Assembly: GCF_013300825.1 (NCBI RefSeq)
Contig: NZ_JAAIMY010000023.1
Span: forward strand, 1 to 63,267
Source: Blautia wexlerae
Lineage (GTDB): Bacteria > Bacillota > Clostridia > Lachnospirales > Lachnospiraceae
Direction: 5' to 3'
Length of the DNA stretch: 63,267 bases
The notes beneath the pieces were generated by a model. That model saw only the letters and a program-made list of their open reading frames with translations. It was not told where the DNA came from and did not search any database. The translations under genes were made by a program, and so were the position numbers. The stretch's first letter is position 1; every line of letters begins with the position of its first letter. Below are positions 33,249-42,170 of this stretch, one piece after another.

Positions 33249-34723
33249 TCGATCCCCTCCACGTCTTCACCTGCGCTCATACCAGGTGCCTCATCGATTG
33301 GTACAAGTTCCTCATTTGGATCAATCGAGTCATCCGAACTGTCATCTTCAGAATTCTCTTCCATATCTGGATCTGTATAGGCTTCCCCATCTGCGGAATC
33401 TGGCTGTTCATCATCCATATTTCCCTGATCAGCATCCATATCTGTAATCCCGTCCGCGCCTCCGCTCATTGTCTGAGCCAGATCTCCGATCTCTGTTTTT
33501 TCGCCTTCTTCCAGAGCCGCTGTCGGGAATGCAATCGCATCTTTCTTTGTAAGACCATCAACAATCTCATATTCTCCAAGATCATCATCATGTTCTCCAA
33601 GTGTTACATAACGCTTCTCCAGTCTGTTCTTATCGCTGGCTGCCCATACATACGGTTCATTGGTATCTGTGTCCAGAATATAGTAATCACTGAGCCACAG
33701 ACCGTCTTTTTTCTCATCCTGTCCGATGTCACGTTCTATGTACACATGCTGTCCAAGCATCAGATTCTCAGAGGAATCCAATTCCACATAAAAAGGATAA
33801 GAAGTAGACGTTGTCTGATCATCGGAACTGGTACTTGCCATACCCATATACATATCATTACTGCTGTCATCTGAAGTTCCATTATTCACATCTACGGATC
33901 CCATCGTTCCTTTCCATGTTTTACTGTTGTCTACTCTGGAACGGATGATCACTGCCTCTCCGGGTACAATAGAATCCCTGTTCTGTTCATTAACTTTACC
34001 TTTCACTCTGTAAGCACCTGTACTGAGAATTGTAATAAATGCAGAACTGTCCGAACTTCCGTCACCTGACGACATGCTACTGTCCATTGCACTGCTGTCA
34101 TCCACAGAATCACCGTCATCACTTGTCATTTTGGAAGTGTCAATTTTCTGTATCACACCATCTATTTCACTTCGAACCTCTGTATTCTGTGTTGCGCTCT
34201 GAAGTTTATCAATTTCAGACTGTTTACTCTTCTGACTATATTCATTCTTCTTGAGATTCATTTTGTTAGTCTCGATTTCAATGGTATAGGACAGCTGATC
34301 TTCAGCCTTTGCTTTTTTCTTCTCCGCTTCCAGCGTAGCTATCTGTTCTGTCAGGCTGATCTGTTCATTTTTTAATCTATCCAGATCCAGTTGTGCCTGC
34401 TTCAGATCATCCTCAATACTGCTGAGATCATATTCAAAAAGAAGCTGTCCGGCCTTTACCTCTTCTCCGGTCTTAACTTCCACTTCTTTTACTTTTCGTC
34501 CACTTTCTATTTTTACATTTACAGTTTTCTGCGGTTCCACAACACCGGCAAACCGATTTACCGCTGTTGTTTCAGATCCAGTGATAACACTTACTTTTGA
34601 CACATACACAATAGAATCACCAGTTCCACTCTGACCGCTTCCATTAAAGTGATACCAGACTCCGGTTCCGATACCGCCTGCTGCGATCAGGATTCCCAAA
34701 ACGATAATAATACGTTTCTTCAT
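33245..34723 (-). CDS. HlyD-type efflux adaptor protein, first in operon
   Basis: This 492-residue adaptor has one membrane helix (IIIVLGILIAAGGIGTGVWY), lipoyl half VEVKTGEEVKAGQLLFEY and a coiled coil (about 100-185). The second lipoyl half contains a Ser/Asp-rich insert (about 200-230). A beta-barrel part and a highly acidic C-terminal tail (about 430-492, e.g. ENSEDDSSDDSIDPNEEL) follow. The start at 34723 has AAGGAGGCAATT. With the second adaptor in the same operon it may form a mixed tube. Confidence 0.88.
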   Translation of the reverse strand: MKKRIIIVLGILIAAGGIGTGVWYHFNGSGQSGTGDSIVYVSKVSVITGSETTAVNRFAGVVEPQKTVNVKIESGRKVKEVEVKTGEEVKAGQLLFEYDLSSIEDDLKQAQLDLDRLKNEQISLTEQIATLEAEKKKAKAEDQLSYTIEIETNKMNLKKNEYSQKSKQSEIDKLQSATQNTEVRSEIDGVIQKIDTSKMTSDDGDSVDDSSAMDSSMSSGDGSSDSSAFITILSTGAYRVKGKVNEQNRDSIVPGEAVIIRSRVDNSKTWKGTMGSVDVNNGTSDDSSNDMYMGMASTSSDDQTTSTSYPFYVELDSSENLMLGQHVYIERDIGQDEKKDGLWLSDYYILDTDTNEPYVWAASDKNRLEKRYVTLGEHDDDLGEYEIVDGLTKKDAIAFPTAALEEGEKTEIGDLAQTMSGGADGITDMDADQGNMDDEQPDSADGEAYTDPDMEENSEDDSSDDSIDPNEELVPIDEAPGMSAGEDVEGIE

Positions 34724-34822
34724 AATTGCCTCCTTGATATTACCATATTGCCGTTCCTTTTATCTGCAGCAACACAGTATCTTCGTAACTGTTCCATATT
34801 TTGCAGTTGTCGAATCATCTTT

Positions 34823-34850
34823 ATTATACACTATTGTATTTTTCCATCAA
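34823..34850 (-). promoter_or_regulatory. Promoter of the MacAB-like operon
   Basis: Minus strand: TTGATG (34845-34850), 16-base spacer, TATAAT (34823-34828). The untranslated region before the first adaptor gene is about 95 bases. The rest of the 320-base gap up to 35044 contains only this and the divergent promoter of the lipoprotein gene. Confidence 0.6.
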
Positions 34851-34973
34851 AATTATTCACTTTCCCATCATATCAGATTTCATTCTAAAATGAAAGCTTT
34901 ATAAATCAACGGTGGCATTTTTCACAATTTTTTCACGTTTTTTTTATGAATTTCATTCATATTTTTCACTTTT

Positions 34974-35002
34974 TTGACAGTGACAGCAAAATCTGTTAAA
35001 AT
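34974..35002 (+). promoter_or_regulatory. Promoter of the lipoprotein gene
   Basis: A textbook sigma-A promoter: TTGACA (34974-34979), 17-base spacer, TAAAAT (34997-35002), 42 bases before the ATG. Confidence 0.85.
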
Positions 35003-35044
35003 AGACAGTATAACATCCCAAAACTACGAAAGGAAAAAGTATGT

Positions 35045-36190
35045 ATGAATATAAATAAACGTCTGATTCCTCTGCTCTCTATATTATTTATTCTGCTTGC
35101 TGTACCCATAAACAGTAGCTGTTCTCATAAAAATGAGTCAGATGTAAAGAACGTAGTCAAAACTGAACTGGATCAGCTCAAAAATCTGGATTCAGAAACC
35201 ACGCAAAAATATATACCATATACGGAACTGTTTCCTGATGCTACGGAGAACACTGATTTATCTGATGAAATCACTGAAACATTTTCTCTCTTTTTCCGGA
35301 AATTTGATTACAAAATTTCGGATGTCAGCATCTCCGCAGAAAATAATTCTGCCACTGTTTCTGTTAAACTGACAACGATCAGTTCCCAGACTCTTGCCAG
35401 AGATTTCAAAACAGAACTTCTCCAAACTCAGATTACAGAAGCAGCTCAGGCTCAGACAGGAAGCACTAAAGATTCTTCCAGATCTCTTGAGGCTCATTAT
35501 CTGATCCTGAATCATCTTCTGAATACCAATGAATATGATACAGCAGAAACAGACTGTTCCATACAGCTTGTCAATACCGGTAATAATAAAAAAGAAAAAT
35601 GGAAAATCCAGCGTACTAATTCCCTGGAGGATGACCTTGTCGGCGGTCTTATTGCTGATCTGGCTGATCCGGATATTCTTTCACCGGAGGATACCCTGAC
35701 TGTATATCTTGATACTCTCGAAAAACTGGATCTGAAAGAAATGAGTTCTTATCTGGGTGTTGTAAATATTATGAATACTTCTGATTCTTCTAAGAATTCC
35801 ATTGCTGCAGCACTCGCAGAACAGATTCATAAAAATTTTAGATATGTTATAAAGTCCAGCAGCGAAAACGGATATAATGCAACCGTCACAACCCAGATTA
35901 CTACCTTTGACAGCGATTCTATTTTATCCGAATATCAGTCTGAGCTTGATAAATACCTTACCTCTGCAGATGCAGTAATCGGTGGTTCACAGAAACGTTA
36001 TGAAAAATCTCTTGAGATACTTCTTGACTGTATCAGTAAGAACACCGCCGTTACTGTTAATGACGTTGCTTTTGTCTTTATCAATGATGGAGTTTCCTGG
36101 AAGCTTCAGGACGAGGGAAGTACTCTGGGAAATGCAATTTTCGGCAATTTGACTGATTCGCCTCTGGATAATCCGGATAATAACAATTAA
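35045..36190 (+). CDS. Putative lipoprotein, DUF5105-like, unknown function
   Basis: The 381-residue protein has a lipoprotein signal (RLIPLLSILFILLAVPINSS then Cys), so it should be attached to the outer face of the membrane. The mature part has two similar alpha/beta units, each with a segment like DFKTELLQTQITEAAQ or EYQSELDKYLTSAD. This is reminiscent of the DUF5105/DUF4878-type lipoproteins of clostridia. The ATG at 35045 has AAAGGAAAAAG; an ATG four bases upstream ends after five codons. It is divergent from the MacAB-like operon. Confidence 0.75.
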   Translation: MNINKRLIPLLSILFILLAVPINSSCSHKNESDVKNVVKTELDQLKNLDSETTQKYIPYTELFPDATENTDLSDEITETFSLFFRKFDYKISDVSISAENNSATVSVKLTTISSQTLARDFKTELLQTQITEAAQAQTGSTKDSSRSLEAHYLILNHLLNTNEYDTAETDCSIQLVNTGNNKKEKWKIQRTNSLEDDLVGGLIADLADPDILSPEDTLTVYLDTLEKLDLKEMSSYLGVVNIMNTSDSSKNSIAAALAEQIHKNFRYVIKSSSENGYNATVTTQITTFDSDSILSEYQSELDKYLTSADAVIGGSQKRYEKSLEILLDCISKNTAVTVNDVAFVFINDGVSWKLQDEGSTLGNAIFGNLTDSPLDNPDNNN

Positions 36191-36245
36191 AAAACCATTC
36201 TTACATCTGCTGATCTGCAGACAGCCAGATGTAAGAATGGTTTTT
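36189..36245. terminator. Bidirectional terminator between the lipoprotein gene and aspS
   Basis: AAAAACCATTCTTACATCTG (36190-36209) and CAGATGTAAGAATGGTTTTT (36226-36245) form a perfect 20-bp stem with A/T tracts on both sides; the two genes converge on it. Confidence 0.95.
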
Positions 36246-36250
36246 AATCT

Positions 36251-38047
36251 TTATTCAGTTACTTCCTCAGGTCTGACTTCCAGTTCCAGTTCTTTTAACT
36301 GATCTTCACTTACACGACTTGGTGACTGTGTCATCAGGCAGGATGCATCTTTGACTTTCGGGAATGCAATGACATCACGAATACTGTCAACCTTAGCCAT
36401 AAGCATTACCAGACGGTCAAGTCCGTATGCCAGTCCTGCGTGAGGCGGAACTCCGTATTTGAATGCATCCAGAAGGAATCCGAACTGTTCATGGGCCGCT
36501 TCTTTGGTGAATCCAAGTGCCTCAAACATTCTCTCCTGAATGTCATCCTGGTGGATTCTCACACTACCACCACCGATTTCATTACCATTTAATACGATAT
36601 CGTATGCTTTTGCACGAACTTTTCCGGGATCTGTATCCAGAAGCGGAAGATCCTCTTCCATAAGCATGGTAAACGGATGATGCATTGCTGTGAAACGGTT
36701 CTCTTCTTCACTCCACTCAAGAAGCGGAAATTCTGTTACCCAAACAAAACGGTATTCATTCTTGTCAAGCAGATCCATCTGTTTTGCAAGTTCCAGACGA
36801 AGTGCACCAAGTACATCATAAACCAGTTTCTTCTTGTCTGCAGCGAACAGAAGCAAGTCACCGGCTTTACCATCCATAGCAGCTACCAGAGCATCCATCT
36901 CTTCATCTGTCATAAATTTGGCAAAAGAAGATTTTCTTGTGCCATCTTCAGCGATTGCAATGTATGCCAGACCTTTTGCGCCGTAACCTTTGGCAAACTC
37001 AACCAGTTTGTCGATTTTCTTACGAGGCATGGAGCCCTGTCCTTCTGCATTGATACCACGGACACTGCCGCCGTTTTCCAGAGCAGAAGTAAATACACTG
37101 AAGCCACAGTTCTTAACAACATCGCTTACATCGTGCAGTTCCATTCCGAAACGCATATCCGGTTTATCTGAACCGAATCTGTCCATAGCTTCCTGCCATG
37201 TGATGCGCTGGATTGGGAGTTTTACATCAATATCAAGAACTTCTTTAAACAGATATGCAAGAAATCTCTCATTTACATCGATAACATCATCAACATCTAC
37301 AAAAGAAAGTTCCATATCGATCTGTGTAAATTCCGGCTGTCTGTCAGCACGAAGGTCTTCATCGCGGAAGCATCTTGCTATCTGAATATAACGGTCATAA
37401 CCGGAGCACATCAGAAGCTGTTTATACAGCTGCGGAGACTGTGGCAGACCATAGAAATGTCCCGGATGAACACGTGACGGTACCAGATAATCTCTTGCAC
37501 CTTCCGGTGTACTCTTTCCAAGCATAGGTGTCTCAATTTCAAGAAAACCTTCTTTTGCAAAGAACTGCCTTGTGAGCATCATAACTTTGCTTTTAAGCAT
37601 AATATTTTTCTGAAGATCAGGTCTTCTTAAATCCAGATAACGATATTTCAGGCGGATTTCATCTTTTGTCTTACAGTTTTCCTCGATTGGGAAAGGAGGT
37701 ACTTCTGCCTCGGACAGCACGCGGAGAGATTTTACACGCAGTTCAATCTCACCTGTTGCAAGATTCTTATTGACAGCACCGCCTCTTTCTTCTACCACAC
37801 CGGTGACTGCGATCACAAATTCACTTCTGAGTTTTCCCGCTTTTGCGAAACCTTCTTCATCAATGCTGCCATTCTCAAAGATCAGCTGCATGATACCTGA
37901 GCGGTCTCTTAAATCTACGAAAATAATTCCGCCTTTATCGCGGGCTTTCTGAACCCATCCCATAAGGACGACTTCTTTTCCGATCATTTCCTTTGTCACT
38001 TCTGCACATCGGCATGTTCTGTGCAGTCCCTGCATACTTTCAGCCAT
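36251..38047 (-). CDS. aspS: Aspartyl-tRNA synthetase
   Basis: The class II synthetase of 598 residues has the bacterial layout: N-terminal OB fold (VVLMGWVQKARDKGGIIFVDLRDRSG), motif 2 (FRDEDLRADRQPEFTQID), a GAD insertion domain (about 300-420) and motif 3 (AGLAYGLDRLVM). It charges tRNA-Asp; discrimination against tRNA-Asn cannot be judged by eye. The start at 38047 follows GAGGAAAAAAAC. It lies 53 bases after hisS. Confidence 0.97.
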   Translation of the reverse strand: MAESMQGLHRTCRCAEVTKEMIGKEVVLMGWVQKARDKGGIIFVDLRDRSGIMQLIFENGSIDEEGFAKAGKLRSEFVIAVTGVVEERGGAVNKNLATGEIELRVKSLRVLSEAEVPPFPIEENCKTKDEIRLKYRYLDLRRPDLQKNIMLKSKVMMLTRQFFAKEGFLEIETPMLGKSTPEGARDYLVPSRVHPGHFYGLPQSPQLYKQLLMCSGYDRYIQIARCFRDEDLRADRQPEFTQIDMELSFVDVDDVIDVNERFLAYLFKEVLDIDVKLPIQRITWQEAMDRFGSDKPDMRFGMELHDVSDVVKNCGFSVFTSALENGGSVRGINAEGQGSMPRKKIDKLVEFAKGYGAKGLAYIAIAEDGTRKSSFAKFMTDEEMDALVAAMDGKAGDLLLFAADKKKLVYDVLGALRLELAKQMDLLDKNEYRFVWVTEFPLLEWSEEENRFTAMHHPFTMLMEEDLPLLDTDPGKVRAKAYDIVLNGNEIGGGSVRIHQDDIQERMFEALGFTKEAAHEQFGFLLDAFKYGVPPHAGLAYGLDRLVMLMAKVDSIRDVIAFPKVKDASCLMTQSPSRVSEDQLKELELEVRPEEVTE

Positions 38048-38100
38048 GTTTTTTTCCTCTTTTCATGCTTTTCTATATTAATTATAAAATTTAACGACCT

Positions 38101-39357
38101 TTACACTCTGTCTCTAAAGAATTCAACAAACTCTGTATAACCTTCTGCAGTCATCTGATCTTTCTGGAATTTCTTATTCTTTTTCATAATAGAAATATTG
38201 ATCTGAGTTCCTGCATTACGCTCTTCCTGAGCCTGTTTCAGAATAGTCAACATCTTATCAGCCGGCATATTCTTCTCAATAAGATATGCTTTCTTGCCAT
38301 TTTTTGTCGGAATTTCGTAATTTCTCTCAAGGAGAAGCATTACAATCCTCTCAAATCCAATAGAGAAACCACATGCAGATGTATTGTTTCCGGTAAATTT
38401 ACCGATCATCTCATCGTAACGTCCACCGCCGCCTACACTGCCGCCGAACTCATCCATAGAAATCTCGAAGATCGGACCTGTATAGTAAGACATTCCACGT
38501 ACCAGAGTCGGATCAAAGGACATCCTGAAGTCTGCGGTTTTAACAGAATCCACAGTAGAAATAATAGTCTCAAGATCCTCGGCAACCTTAGGATCCAGAA
38601 CATCTTTTAATTTCTCTTTGCAGTAACGAACACCCTCAATGTCAGAAGTGATCTCTTTGAAAAGTCCAAGGTAGGTATCAATGCTCTCTTTTGCAAATCC
38701 TTCCTTCTCCAGTTCTTCTGCAACACCTTCCAGACCAATCTTGTCCATCTTGTCCAGAATGATAAACACAGTGTCAAAGCTTTCCTGTGGGAATCCGCTG
38801 TACTGCGCCATCGCTTTTAAGATTTTTCTGTCATTGATGCGAATCGTAAAGTTGTGGAAATCCAGCTTTCCGAGCAACGTTGTGGTAGCAAGAACCAGTT
38901 CGATCTCAGCCAGATAAGTAGGCTCACCCAGAATATCAATATCACACTGCATAAACTGACGGAAACGTCCTCTCTGCGGTCTGTCTGCTCTCCACACATT
39001 TCCCATCTGAAGTGCCTTAAAAGGAGCCGGAAGCTCATTTGCATTGTTGGAATAATATCTGGAAAGCGGCACAGTCAGATCGTAGCGAAGTCCGGAGTCA
39101 ACCAGATCACTTTCTTTCTCTGCTTCCGCAAGTTTCAGTTTCTCCCCACGTTTCAGGATCTTGAAAATAAGTTTCTCATTCTCTCCGCCCTGTTTACTGG
39201 AAAGATTTTCAATATGCTCCACACATGGTGTCTCTATAGATGAAAATCCAAATGTTCCGTATGTTTCACGAATCATGTTCATCACATAATTACGGATTTC
39301 CATCTCTTTTGGTAAAATGTCCTTCATACCGGTTACCGGTTTCTTCTTTAATGCCAT
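38101..39357 (-). CDS. hisS: Histidyl-tRNA synthetase
   Basis: The class II synthetase of 418 residues: motif 1 with GFSSIETPCVE, motif 2 with FKALQMGNVWRADRPQRGRFR-QF, and the histidine motif region SYYTGPIFEI. The anticodon-binding C-terminus is short. The start is the ATG at 39357 with GAGGAGGACAAC; it lies 68 bases inside the end of the HD-GYP frame, an unusually long overlap. Confidence 0.96.
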   Translation of the reverse strand: MALKKKPVTGMKDILPKEMEIRNYVMNMIRETYGTFGFSSIETPCVEHIENLSSKQGGENEKLIFKILKRGEKLKLAEAEKESDLVDSGLRYDLTVPLSRYYSNNANELPAPFKALQMGNVWRADRPQRGRFRQFMQCDIDILGEPTYLAEIELVLATTTLLGKLDFHNFTIRINDRKILKAMAQYSGFPQESFDTVFIILDKMDKIGLEGVAEELEKEGFAKESIDTYLGLFKEITSDIEGVRYCKEKLKDVLDPKVAEDLETIISTVDSVKTADFRMSFDPTLVRGMSYYTGPIFEISMDEFGGSVGGGGRYDEMIGKFTGNNTSACGFSIGFERIVMLLLERNYEIPTKNGKKAYLIEKNMPADKMLTILKQAQEERNAGTQINISIMKKNKKFQKDQMTAEGYTEFVEFFRDRV

Positions 39358-39952
39358 GTTGTCCTCCTCTTTTATAAAAATTCTGCCCGTCTCCATTATG
39401 AACCACTCTCTGAAACGCAAGAAAAACCTGCATATCAAAATTCTTTACTTCATCGATCATCAGCCCCATAACTGAAGAAATATCAAATCCTCTTCTGTAT
39501 GGTCTGTCAGAAATCAATGCTGCATATACATCACAGACTCTGAGTATCCGGGCACCTATGGGTATATCATCACCTGCTTTATTGGACGGATATCCACTGC
39601 CATCATAATTCTCATGATGGTACAGGATACTCTCCAATACAAAATCCGAATATCCCTGCCCTTTAAGTTCCTCATATCCCAATGTAGAATGCATCCGGAC
39701 ATACTTCAGTTCCTCAATCACCAGAGGATCCTGCTCCTGTCCGTTAATATAACTTGTCAGCTTCAGCTTTCCTATATCATGGAGCATTCCTGCTATTGCA
39801 AGCTCATAGCACTGTTCATGCGGCAGTCCCATCTCCTCTGCAACCGCATAAGCCAGATTACTTACCAGCATTCCATGATGCAGTTCAGAAGCAAGGTCAA
39901 ATTCCAGAATCCTCTGCTGTGAACCTGCTGCTGTCTTTTGTACTGTGTCCAA
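39290..39952 (-). CDS. HD-GYP domain phosphohydrolase
   Basis: The protein has 220 residues. The HD pair MLHDIGKLKL and the GYP signature YHHENYDGSGYP are intact, with further metal-binding His residues (MHSTLGYEEL). HD-GYP proteins hydrolyse cyclic di-GMP or act in related signalling. No sensor domain is attached. Translation starts at a TTG (39950-39952) 7 bases after GGAGG, inside the end of the hemZ gene. The last 22 codons run into hisS; homologues that I recall end soon after VFLAFQRVV, so this tail may be extra. Confidence 0.88.
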   Translation of the reverse strand: MDTVQKTAAGSQQRILEFDLASELHHGMLVSNLAYAVAEEMGLPHEQCYELAIAGMLHDIGKLKLTSYINGQEQDPLVIEELKYVRMHSTLGYEELKGQGYSDFVLESILYHHENYDGSGYPSNKAGDDIPIGARILRVCDVYAALISDRPYRRGFDISSVMGLMIDEVKNFDMQVFLAFQRVVHNGDGQNFYKRGGQHGIKEETGNRYEGHFTKRDGNP

Positions 39953-39969
39953 AATGTTACCTCCACATC

Positions 39970-41484
39970 CTACAGCCAGGTAGCTATTGCTGTCCGTTTT
40001 CTCTCGATCATTTCATCAATGCGGGAAATATAATTAGAAACGTCTTTTACATTCTCCACACGCTCAATTCTCTGTCCATGGTCAAAGACCAGCTTGGAAG
40101 AACCGCCTGCCCCCAGTGCGATGATGGGCTGTTTTTCCTCCATAATCAGTATATTGTAAATTCCCGCTTTGTCAACCTTTGCATAGCCAACATTTTCAAA
40201 ATTTCCCTTCATATTCTTCTGTCTATACAGATAATAAGGGCCCATTCCCATTTCATATGCGGTTTTCATGGTCAGATCCATAATCTCCTGATTATTCTCA
40301 AAAGACATTTCCTGATATTTCTCTTTAAAAATATTCAGCCTTGCTGCACGTTTCACTGCCAGTGAATGTACGGTAATACTGTCCGGTGCCAGTTCACGAA
40401 CCTGTTCAAGAGTACGCTCTACCATGTGAATATCCTCACCCGGAAGACCTACGATCAGATCCATGTTAATGTTATCATATCCCAGCTCTCTTGCCAGATA
40501 AAACGCTTCTTTTGTCTGCTCCACAGTATGTCTGCGGCCGATAATATCCAGGGTTTCCTGATTCATGGTCTGTGGATTCACAGAAATTCTTGTTACCGGA
40601 TACTCCCTGATCGCCATCAGTTTTTCATGTGTGATACTGTCCGGTCTGCCGGCTTCCACAGTAAACTCTGCCAGTCCTTCATAGCCAAAAGCTTCTCCCA
40701 CTGTATCCAGAAGCTTACGGATCTGATGTGGAAGCAGTGTGGTCGGAGTACCGCCACCAATATAGATGGTATCCAGTTTTCTTCCCTTCATCATAAGAGC
40801 AGTCTCTCTTACCTCCCGGCAGAGAGCTTCCACATATTCATCTGTTCTCTGCTCCCACACTTTCAGCGGATAGGAGCTGAAGGAACAATACAGACAGATA
40901 CTTGGGCAAAACGGGATTCCAATATAAAGGCTGTATCCATTTTCATAGTCAATATCCTTCAGAATCTCTCTTTCCCTGTTTGCAATAGTGATGGCAAGCG
41001 CTGTTTTCTGCGGGCTTACCAGATATCTCTCACGCATCTCCCGGGCTGCTTCCGTATTTTTCATTCCGGATTCGATCATTCCCATTGCCAGTTTGGCAGG
41101 ACGTATTCCTGTCAGATTTCCCCATGGAAGAGTTCTGCCCGTCAGTTTTACCAACAACTGATACAGAGCATATTTGATAGTATCTTTATTCTCTTTTCTC
41201 AGAGCATGAGCATCCTGCATTCCATAGCCTGCATCCTTTTTAGAAAGTATGTCTGCGGAAATCACCCCTTTTTTCTCTGTTTCCTGTTTCGACAGATTCT
41301 CTGCCTTTTCGTATTTTATGATATAACTGTCATTATCCCGTTCCACACTGAAGCGGAGGTCATACTCTGCTTCATCATTTTCATAAAGAGTATGTATCTC
41401 CGCTTCGGGATAAAACGCTTTGATCAGTTCATAAACATCATGTTCAAAATCTCTGTTCTCAAACAGAATGCCTATTTTACACAA
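39970..41484 (-). CDS. hemZ: Oxygen-independent coproporphyrinogen III dehydrogenase HemZ
   Basis: The radical SAM enzyme of about 504 residues carries the cluster motif CPSICLYCSFSSY (CxxxCxxC), the GGTPTTL and GLPGED motifs and an extra N-terminal domain typical of HemZ. It oxidises coproporphyrinogen III without oxygen, or serves a related haem function. The start is chosen as the TTG at 41484, which has GAGG 10 bases upstream within the preceding gene (overlap 8 bases). An ATG at 41505 is possible but lacks a ribosome site. Confidence 0.9.
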   Translation of the reverse strand: MCKIGILFENRDFEHDVYELIKAFYPEAEIHTLYENDEAEYDLRFSVERDNDSYIIKYEKAENLSKQETEKKGVISADILSKKDAGYGMQDAHALRKENKDTIKYALYQLLVKLTGRTLPWGNLTGIRPAKLAMGMIESGMKNTEAAREMRERYLVSPQKTALAITIANREREILKDIDYENGYSLYIGIPFCPSICLYCSFSSYPLKVWEQRTDEYVEALCREVRETALMMKGRKLDTIYIGGGTPTTLLPHQIRKLLDTVGEAFGYEGLAEFTVEAGRPDSITHEKLMAIREYPVTRISVNPQTMNQETLDIIGRRHTVEQTKEAFYLARELGYDNINMDLIVGLPGEDIHMVERTLEQVRELAPDSITVHSLAVKRAARLNIFKEKYQEMSFENNQEIMDLTMKTAYEMGMGPYYLYRQKNMKGNFENVGYAKVDKAGIYNILIMEEKQPIIALGAGGSSKLVFDHGQRIERVENVKDVSNYISRIDEMIERKRTAIATWL

Positions 41485-42106
41485 ATGGATTATACCTCTT
41501 TTCATAACCAATAGTAGTAGATGCATCATGTCCGGGGAAAACCTCGGTCTCTTCAGGAAGTGAATCTACCAATTTATGGAGACTTCTCACAATTTCTGCT
41601 GTACTTCCACCCGGAAAATCCGTTCTTCCAACAGAGCCATAGAACACTGTATCACCGCTGAACAATACACCTTCATCTTTCAGATAATAACAGCAGCTTC
41701 CTTTGGTATGTCCCGGTGTATGGATCATCTGAACAGAAAATCCCGCCAGTCTGATAACATCCAGATCCTCCAGAAATACATCCGGCACAATAGAACATCC
41801 CTGTCCATAATGTACAGTCATATTGATCGAAGGTTCGCGGAGCATCTCCTCTTCCTGACGACAGGCATAAATCGGAATATTATATTTCTCCTTTACTGCC
41901 TGTGCAGCCAGAATGTGATCAAAATGTCCATGAGTAAGAAGAATTGCCACCGGTTTTCCACTCATCCGGGAAACCTTCAGTTCAATCTTCTCTGGACAAT
42001 CTGCGGGATCAACAATGATCAGTTCTCCGGTTTCTTTATTCTTAAGGAAATAGCAATTTGTATATACTGGTCCCAATATACATTTCTGTAATTCTAAGTT
42101 CTTCAT
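41477..42106 (-). CDS. MBL-fold metallo-hydrolase (glyoxalase II-like)
   Basis: The 209-residue protein carries the metal motif THGHFDH, further His in HTPGHTKG, Asp in FSGDTVF and His in FPGHD. It resembles glyoxalase II/YcbL-type thioesterases. The ATG at 42106 follows AGAAAGGAATAAC. In Lachnospiraceae it often lies between rel and hemZ; the substrate is not established. Confidence 0.92.
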   Translation of the reverse strand: MKNLELQKCILGPVYTNCYFLKNKETGELIIVDPADCPEKIELKVSRMSGKPVAILLTHGHFDHILAAQAVKEKYNIPIYACRQEEEMLREPSINMTVHYGQGCSIVPDVFLEDLDVIRLAGFSVQMIHTPGHTKGSCCYYLKDEGVLFSGDTVFYGSVGRTDFPGGSTAEIVRSLHKLVDSLPEETEVFPGHDASTTIGYEKRYNPFV

Positions 42107-42170
42107 GTTATTCCTTTCTGTCAATCTGCAGCAGTTCCATAAAATAATGTTCCAGCAGATTTTCCCATGA

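Noticed and set aside
33140-33874. Plus-strand open frame of 244 codons
   Set aside because: It is antisense to the ATPase and adaptor genes of the export operon; no protein family features.
40366-41514. Long plus-strand open frame of 382 codons
   Set aside because: It lies entirely opposite hemZ, has composition typical of an antisense shadow, many Cys/His/Phe runs, and no ribosome site.
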